This document shows positions 58,738 through 64,000 of a stretch of 64,000 nt of DNA, piece after piece. The notes under the pieces were generated by a model. That model did not search any database. It saw only the letters and a list, made by a program, of their open reading frames with translations, and was not told the origin of the DNA. The stretch comes from Microbacterium sp. H83 (GTDB lineage: Bacteria > Actinomycetota > Actinomycetes > Actinomycetales > Microbacteriaceae), in contig NZ_LWCU01000023.1 in the NCBI RefSeq assembly GCF_001650405.1, positions 124,001 to 188,000 on the forward strand, written 5' to 3'. Position 1 is the stretch's first letter. Every line of letters starts with the position of its first letter. A program made the translations under genes and the position numbers.

Positions 58738-59990
58738 CGTGTGACCCTACCCCGCCCTGCCGCGGGCCGACGTCCAGCCTCCGTCGCCCGCACGGCGACG
58801 CGCTCCTCGCCGACCGGGAGCGTGCGCGCGAACGACAGCAGCACGCCGCATGCGATCAGCACGGCCAGCAGCGCCGTGCCGCCCTGGGACATGAACGGGA
58901 GCGGCACGCCCATGACCGGGAACACGCCGATGACGACGCCGATGTTCAGCACGGCCTGGCCCGTGATCCAGACCGTCAGCCCTCCCGCGGCGACGCGGAT
59001 GAACGGGTCGTTCGTCTTGCGGATGACGTGGAACGCGCCGACCGTGAAGAGCGTGAAGAGGGCGAGCACCACGACGCACCCGATGAGACCGAGCTCCTCG
59101 CCGACGATCGCGAAGATGAAGTCGTTGCCGGCGGCGGGCAGCCAGCCGTACTTCTCCTGCGAGTTGCCGAGACCCACCCCGAAGATGCCGCCGGACGCCA
59201 TCCCCCAGATGCCGTGGATCGACTGGTAGCAGTCGCCGGTGTACGCCGACATGTCGTCGCACGTGGCGGTGATGCGCCGCATCCGGTCGGTGCTGGAGAG
59301 CGCGTACGCGAGCACCGCCGCGACCCCGAGGATCACCGGGATGATGAAGAGTCTCAGCTTGACGCCGGAGAAGAACAGGCAGCCCAGCAGGATGAGCACC
59401 AGGACCATCGAGGTGCCGAGGTCGTTCCCGGCGATGACCGTGCCGATGGCGAGGAGCGCGACGGGGATCACGGGGATGAAGACGTGGTGCCAGGTGCCCA
59501 GCATGGCCTGCTTGCGCAGGAGGACGAAGGCGATCCAGATGGCCAGGGCGATCTTCATGAACTCGGACGGCTGCAGCGTGAACGAGCCGATCCCGATCCA
59601 GTTGCGGTTTCCGCCGTCCTCGATGCCGAGAGGGGTGAACACGACCATCTGCAGCGCGACCGCGAAGAACAGCGCCGGCCACGCCATGCGCTTGAAGAAC
59701 GCCATCGGGAGCCGCGAGATGAGGAACATGAGCGGCACGCCCAGGATCGCGAAGACACCCTGGCGGAGCGCTCCGTCCATCGGGTTCTCTCCGCGGGAGA
59801 CGGCCGTCGCGCTGGTCGCCGACAGGACCATCACCAGACCGAAGATCGTCAGCAGCAGCGCTGCCGACGCGATCATCAGGAACTCCGTCGAGACCGGGGT
59901 GAAGCGCCGGCCGAGCGACACCCGTGCCGCGAGACCGCCCGACGCCGTGCGACCCGACTCAGAGCGAGGGGGGCGTGCGACCTGCGTCAT
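58734..59990 (-). CDS. ftsW: FtsW, SEDS peptidoglycan polymerase
   Basis: Septal glycan polymerase, or RodA-like member of the SEDS family; its location in the dcw cluster supports FtsW. 418 residues with about ten helices. Conserved segments include NGNRNWIGIGSFTLQPSEFMKIA-like residues near 132-152 (here GGNRNWIG...QPSEF), FIFAIVGEELG near 290 and VGVFPVMGVPLPFMSQGGTALL near 355-376. The start overlaps murD by 32 bp. The C-terminus is basic. Confidence 0.96.
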   Translation of the reverse strand: MTQVARPPRSESGRTASGGLAARVSLGRRFTPVSTEFLMIASAALLLTIFGLVMVLSATSATAVSRGENPMDGALRQGVFAILGVPLMFLISRLPMAFFKRMAWPALFFAVALQMVVFTPLGIEDGGNRNWIGIGSFTLQPSEFMKIALAIWIAFVLLRKQAMLGTWHHVFIPVIPVALLAIGTVIAGNDLGTSMVLVLILLGCLFFSGVKLRLFIIPVILGVAAVLAYALSSTDRMRRITATCDDMSAYTGDCYQSIHGIWGMASGGIFGVGLGNSQEKYGWLPAAGNDFIFAIVGEELGLIGCVVVLALFTLFTVGAFHVIRKTNDPFIRVAAGGLTVWITGQAVLNIGVVIGVFPVMGVPLPFMSQGGTALLAVLIACGVLLSFARTLPVGEERVAVRATEAGRRPAAGRGRVTR

Positions 59991-61497
59991 CGGTGCTCCC
60001 CCGGTCTATCCAGTCCCGCACCGCCTCGGCGAAGCGGTGGCCCCGATCCGCATAGCTGGAGAACTGGTCGAAGGATGCCGCGGCGGGGGCCAGCAGGACT
60101 GTGCCCTCTCCATCGACGATCCCGGCCGCGATCTCCACGACGCGGTTCATGACCTGTCCAGTCTCGCCAGCATCCACCTCGAACACCGGCACCGACGGCG
60201 CGTGTCGCTCGAATGCCGCCACGACGGAGGCGCGCTCCACGCCGATCACGACCGCCGCCCGGGCGGTGACACCCGCCGTGGCCACGAGATCGGCGATGTC
60301 GACGCCCTTGAGGTCTCCGCCGACGATCCACACGGCCCCGGGATACGCACGCAGCGAGGATGCCGCGGCATGCGGGTTCGTGGCCTTCGAATCGTCGATC
60401 CAGGTCACGCCCTCGTGATGCGCGACGACCTCGATGCGGTGCGCGTCGAGCCTGAACTCCTGCAGAGCGGCGTGGATGCGCTCGGGCTCCACCCCGAACG
60501 ACCGCGCGAGGGCGCTGGCCGCGAGGACGTTCTGCACCATGTGGGGAGCCGCGAGGCCGGCGACCGCGAGATCCGCGACCGTCGTGAGCTCCAGCGCGCT
60601 GCGGGCCCTGTCGTCGAGGAAGGCGCGGTCGACGAGGAGCCCGTCGACGACTCCCAGGTCGCTCGGGCCCGGTGTGCCCAGGTCGAAGCCGATCGCCCTG
60701 GCGCCCTCGACCACCTCGGCCTCCTCGACCATCTCCCTGGTCGCCTCGTCCGACTTGTTGTAGACGCAGGCGACGCGGGTGTTGCGGTAGACGATGGCCT
60801 TGGCGTCGCGGTAGGCCCTGGCGCTGCCGTGCCAGACGAGGTGGTCGTCGGCGAGGTTGAGGCATACGGACGCGTACGGGAAGATCTCGCCCTCGGCGCG
60901 CGACTGGCCGAGGTACCAGAGCTGGTGACTGGAGAGCTCGACGACGAGGACGTCGAAGCCCGCGGGATCGCGCACGGCGTCGAGGACGGGGATGCCGATG
61001 TTCCCGCAGGGAGCCGCCCGGAGGCCGCCGGCGACGAGCAGCGACGCCGTCATCTGCGTGGTCGTGGTCTTGCCGTTCGTGCCCGTGATCAGCACCCACT
61101 CGGCAGGAGAGCCGTCGGGACGCGTGACCTTGTCGCGCACGCGCCACGCGAGCTCGACGTCTCCCCAGATCGCGATGCCCGATTCCCGGGCCCAGCGGAT
61201 CACCGGGTGCGACGGCGGGAACCCGGGCGAGGCGACGATCACCTCGGGGGCGAACCCGCTCAGCGCGTCGGGGACCTCGGCGAGCGGACCGAGCTCGAGC
61301 CGGGCTCCGATCACCGGCAGCAGGCGTGCGTACTCCTCTTCGGCCGCCTCGCTGAGCACGAGGACCTCGGCACCGAGCTCGGTGAGGGTGTCGGCGACCG
61401 AGAAGCCCGTCATCGAGAGGCCGAGGACGGCGACTCGGAGACCCGACCAGTCCGCGTGCCAGCTGGTGAGGGTCGCGAGGCGGGACTCAGTCGACAC
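59959..61497 (-). CDS. murD: UDP-N-acetylmuramoylalanine-D-glutamate ligase
   Basis: Adds D-Glu to the stem peptide. 512 residues, somewhat long for the family. N-terminal RVAVLGLSMTGFSVADTL near 21-38, ATP loop ITGTNGKTTTTQM near 135-147, DDSKATNPHAA near 365-375, and APAAASFDQFSSYADRGHRF near 470-490. GTG 61497 overlaps the mraY stop by 11 bp; the 3' end runs 32 bp into ftsW. Confidence 0.97.
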   Translation of the reverse strand: MSTESRLATLTSWHADWSGLRVAVLGLSMTGFSVADTLTELGAEVLVLSEAAEEEYARLLPVIGARLELGPLAEVPDALSGFAPEVIVASPGFPPSHPVIRWARESGIAIWGDVELAWRVRDKVTRPDGSPAEWVLITGTNGKTTTTQMTASLLVAGGLRAAPCGNIGIPVLDAVRDPAGFDVLVVELSSHQLWYLGQSRAEGEIFPYASVCLNLADDHLVWHGSARAYRDAKAIVYRNTRVACVYNKSDEATREMVEEAEVVEGARAIGFDLGTPGPSDLGVVDGLLVDRAFLDDRARSALELTTVADLAVAGLAAPHMVQNVLAASALARSFGVEPERIHAALQEFRLDAHRIEVVAHHEGVTWIDDSKATNPHAAASSLRAYPGAVWIVGGDLKGVDIADLVATAGVTARAAVVIGVERASVVAAFERHAPSVPVFEVDAGETGQVMNRVVEIAAGIVDGEGTVLLAPAAASFDQFSSYADRGHRFAEAVRDWIDRGSTDDAGRTPPSL

Positions 61498-62599
61498 GCG
61501 TCAGCCACTCCACGTAGAAGAGACCGACCGCGGACACCGCGAGCAGACCCGCGATGATCCACATCCGGACCACGATGGTCACCTCCGACCATCCGCGCAT
61601 CTCGAGGTGATGGTGGAACGGGCTCATCAGGAACAGGCGCTTGCCGCGGGTGATCTTGAAGTACGCGCGCTGCAGGATCACCGAGCCCGAGGCGAGGACG
61701 AAGACGCCGGCGATGATGAACAGCATCAGCTCCGTGCGGGTGAGGATCGCCATGGCGGTGACGACGCCGCCGATCGCCATCGAGCCGACGTCTCCCATGA
61801 ACACCTTCGCCTTGGGGGCGTTCCACCACAGGAATCCGATGAGGCTCGCCGCGAAGGATGCCGCGATGATCGCGAGGCTGAACGGGTCTCGCACCTCATA
61901 GCATCCGCCGATGGCCGCCTTCTCGACGCCCTCTCCGACGCAGGACTGCTTGAACTGCCAGAAGGCGATGAGGCTGTACGCCCCGACGACGATGACACCG
62001 GCGCCCGCAGCGAGCCCGTCGAGCCCGTCAGTCAGGTTGACGCTGTTCGACGTCGCGACGCCGATGACCGAGATCCAGAGCAGGTAGAGCGCCCAGCCGA
62101 CGATCGCGGTGAAGGCGAAGAGGTTCAGCCACGGGATGTCGCGGAACAGCGAGATCGAGCCGGATGCCGGAGTCTGGTCGAACCGGTTCGGGAAGTTCAG
62201 CGCGACGATCCCGAACGGGATCATGACGAGCAGCTGGCCGATGATCTTGCGCCAGCCGGAGAGGCCGAGGCTGCGCTGACTGCGGACCTTCATGTAGTCG
62301 TCGATGAATCCGACGATCCCGAACCCGACCATGAGCCAGATCACCAGGAGCGCCGAGAGCGCAGGAGTCCCGCCGCCGACGTAGACGCCGGTGAAGTAGC
62401 CGACCATCGTGCCGACGATGAAGATCACACCGCCCATCGTCGGGGTGCCGCGCTTCGCCTCGTGGTTCGGGTTCTCGATCGCCTCGGGGGTGCGGATGAC
62501 CTGCCCCCAGCCCCACTTCCGGAAGAGCCGGAGGAAGACGGGGGTCAGGAACAGGGTGAAGGCGAGCGAGATCGCGGCCGCCATGATGAGTGACCTCAC
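61487..62599 (-). CDS. mraY: Phospho-MurNAc-pentapeptide transferase
   Basis: Attaches the muropeptide to undecaprenyl phosphate, giving lipid I. 370 residues with about ten helices. KRGTPTMGG near 50-58, FIDDYMKV near 95-102, NLTDGLDGLA near 188-197 and FHHHLE near 322-327 are the catalytic and signature motifs. GTG 62599 overlaps the murF stop as GTGA and is preferred to the in-frame ATG at 62584. Confidence 0.97.
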   Translation of the reverse strand: MRSLIMAAAISLAFTLFLTPVFLRLFRKWGWGQVIRTPEAIENPNHEAKRGTPTMGGVIFIVGTMVGYFTGVYVGGGTPALSALLVIWLMVGFGIVGFIDDYMKVRSQRSLGLSGWRKIIGQLLVMIPFGIVALNFPNRFDQTPASGSISLFRDIPWLNLFAFTAIVGWALYLLWISVIGVATSNSVNLTDGLDGLAAGAGVIVVGAYSLIAFWQFKQSCVGEGVEKAAIGGCYEVRDPFSLAIIAASFAASLIGFLWWNAPKAKVFMGDVGSMAIGGVVTAMAILTRTELMLFIIAGVFVLASGSVILQRAYFKITRGKRLFLMSPFHHHLEMRGWSEVTIVVRMWIIAGLLAVSAVGLFYVEWLTRVD

Positions 62600-64000
62600 G
62601 AGAACAATTCTCCCAGACGATCGCCGAGATGCCGCAGGCCCACGGAATTGGACGACTTCACGAGCACGCGGTCGCCGTCGCGCAGCTCGGTGCGCAGGTA
62701 CTCGAAGGCGGAGTCCTGGTCGGCGAAGAAGATCGCCTCGCTGTCCCACGATCCCTCGCCGATCGCCGAGATGTAGAGCCGACGCGCCTCCTGACCCACG
62801 ACGACGATGCGCTGGATGTTCAGACGCACCGCGAGCAGGCCGATGCGGTCGTGCTCATCGCCGGCCGTCTCCCCCAGCTCGCTCATCGCGCCGAGGACCG
62901 CCACCGTGCGCTCGCCGGGGCCTGTGATCTGCGCGAGGGTCCGCAGCGCCGCGGCCATCGAGTCAGGGCTGGCGTTGTAGGCGTCGTTGATGATCCGCAC
63001 CCGATCGCTGCCCATCGGCTGCATCCGCCACCGCTCCGCGATCTCGACCGTCTCGAGCCGGGCGATCGCATCGGACGCCGGAACGCCCAGCACGCCCGCG
63101 GCGGCGATCGCGGCCAGCGCGTTGTTCACATGGTGCGCGCCGAGGACGCGCAGCGCGAGTCGACGCTTCTCGCCTCCGGCGACGATGTCCACCGACGTCC
63201 CGGATGCCGTGACCTCGATGCCTTCGGCACGCACGTCGGCGTGCGGTCCCTGGCCGAATCCGACGACCCGCATACCGCGCGAGCGGGCGAGGTCGCCCAT
63301 CGCCGCCACGCGGGGGTCGTCGAGGTTGAGGACGGCCGTGCCGGACGACGAGGCCGCGGTCACGAGCTCCGACTTCGCCTTCGCCGTCGCCTCGATGCCG
63401 CCGAACCCGCCGGCATGCGCCATGCCCACCATGAGCACCACCGCGATGTCCGGCTCGACCAGGCCGGCGAGGCGCGCGATGCTGCCGGGCGCATCGGCTC
63501 CGAACTCGCTGACGAGGAACCGGGTGTCGTAGGTGACGCGCAGCATCGTCACGGGCGCGCCGACCTCGTTGTTGTACGACTTGATCGGCGCGACGGTCTC
63601 GCCCTCGTCGGAGAGGATGCGCGCGAGGAAGTTCTTGGTCGTCGTCTTGCCGTTGGAGCCGGTGATCCCGACGATCCGGAGGTCCCCCGCCGCTCGCACG
63701 CGCGCGACGACCTCGCGGGCGAGGTCGGCCAGAGCCACCACGACGTCGTCGACGACGATCTGGGTGATCTCGTCGTCGACGGGGTGCTCGACGACGGCCA
63801 GAGCAGCGCCGGCCGCGAGAGCCGCGCCCACGAAGCGATGGCCGTCGGTCTCGGCGCCCGGCTTCGCGACGAAGATCGAACCGGGAGCCATCGTGCGCGA
63901 GTCGGTGTCGACGACGCCGTCGACGACGGTGTCCGCCGTGGCGGTTCCGGCGAGCCTCAGCTCACCCCCGAGGACGGCGGCGATCTCAGCAAGCGACAGG
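62596..64000 (-). CDS. murF: UDP-MurNAc-tripeptide-D-Ala-D-Ala ligase, 5' end cut by window
   Basis: Completes the pentapeptide precursor. 467 residues are visible, beginning with LSLAEIAAVLGGELRL, so only a few N-terminal residues lie outside. Motifs: VDTDSR near 30, ITGSNGKTTTKNFLA near 115, FGADAPGSIARL near 155, and DAYNASPDSMAAALRTL near 355. Continues the dcw gene order murF-mraY-murD-ftsW-murG-murC-ftsQ-ftsZ. Confidence 0.97.
   Translation of the reverse strand, partial: LSLAEIAAVLGGELRLAGTATADTVVDGVVDTDSRTMAPGSIFVAKPGAETDGHRFVGAALAAGAALAVVEHPVDDEITQIVVDDVVVALADLAREVVARVRAAGDLRIVGITGSNGKTTTKNFLARILSDEGETVAPIKSYNNEVGAPVTMLRVTYDTRFLVSEFGADAPGSIARLAGLVEPDIAVVLMVGMAHAGGFGGIEATAKAKSELVTAASSSGTAVLNLDDPRVAAMGDLARSRGMRVVGFGQGPHADVRAEGIEVTASGTSVDIVAGGEKRRLALRVLGAHHVNNALAAIAAAGVLGVPASDAIARLETVEIAERWRMQPMGSDRVRIINDAYNASPDSMAAALRTLAQITGPGERTVAVLGAMSELGETAGDEHDRIGLLAVRLNIQRIVVVGQEARRLYISAIGEGSWDSEAIFFADQDSAFEYLRTELRDGDRVLVKSSNSVGLRHLGDRLGELFS

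Noticed and set aside
55234..59229. Open frame of over 1300 codons on the plus strand
   Set aside because: It lies antisense to ftsQ, murC, murG and part of ftsW, which have clear family motifs. Long antisense frames are expected at this G+C; it is rich in Arg, Ala, Val, Glu and Gly without domains.

Overview
The window is a stretch of chromosomal core genome from a high-G+C Gram-positive actinobacterium. WhiA, Wag31/DivIVA, SepF, the QcrCAB/CtaCDEF respiratory supercomplex, leaderless starts and overall protein resemblance all point to Microbacteriaceae, most likely Microbacterium. That assignment is by recognition, not by a search. Sixty protein genes are supported; tpiA is cut by the left edge and murF by the right edge. 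I see no rRNA, tRNA, CRISPR array, insertion sequence or prophage. No gene-free gap exceeds about 210 bp.

Layout. 1-3664: lower glycolysis (tpiA-pgk-gap) and superoxide dismutase. 3858-13855: whiA, rapZ and nucleotide excision repair (uvrC, uvrA, uvrB), with a MarR regulator, a small zinc-ribbon protein and a TfoX-domain protein between uvrA and uvrB. 13922-23035: a DUF4126 membrane protein, an MFS transporter, coaE, and a six-gene overlapping operon (ABC importer, acetyl-CoA synthetase, O-acetylhomoserine sulfhydrylase, CoA-binding protein) that looks like sulfur acquisition for methionine. 23196-27873: rpsA, a stand-alone 5'-3' exonuclease, a PHP protein and trpD. 28066-37166: two convergent blocks, ctaE-qcrCAB on + and ctaC-ctaD-ctaF on -, encoding the bc1-aa3 supercomplex; between them lie RidA, a GNAT acetyltransferase and a rhodanese. 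37263-47698: erpA, an M20 dipeptidase, a DUF3043 protein, pyrD, nrdR, hisD, a repeat-containing membrane protein and dnaE. 47774-52278: an ECF sigma factor with a membrane partner, a GNAT protein, a pseudouridine synthase, lspA and divIVA. 52435-64000: yggT, sepF, yggS, ftsZ, ftsQ, murC, murG, ftsW, murD, mraY and murF, the distal part of a classical dcw cluster read on the minus strand.

How it works together. Most genes sit in tight operons joined by ATGA, GTGA or TTGA overlaps. The most striking non-coding pattern is leaderless transcription: a TANNNT -10 hexamer, often TAGACT or TAGGAT, ends 6 or 7 nt before the ATG or GTG of uvrA, coaE, dnaE, trpD, pyrD, nrdR, the rhodanese gene and others. 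For pyrD and nrdR the first three bases of that hexamer are the stop codon of the gene upstream.

No clear previously undescribed system (defence island, biosynthetic cluster or mobile element) was found. The best leads are the sulfur-linked operon, the MarR-controlled zinc-ribbon gene with overlapping palindromes, the hairpins in the rpsA and ftsQ-ftsZ leaders, and the leaderless/stop-codon promoter pattern.
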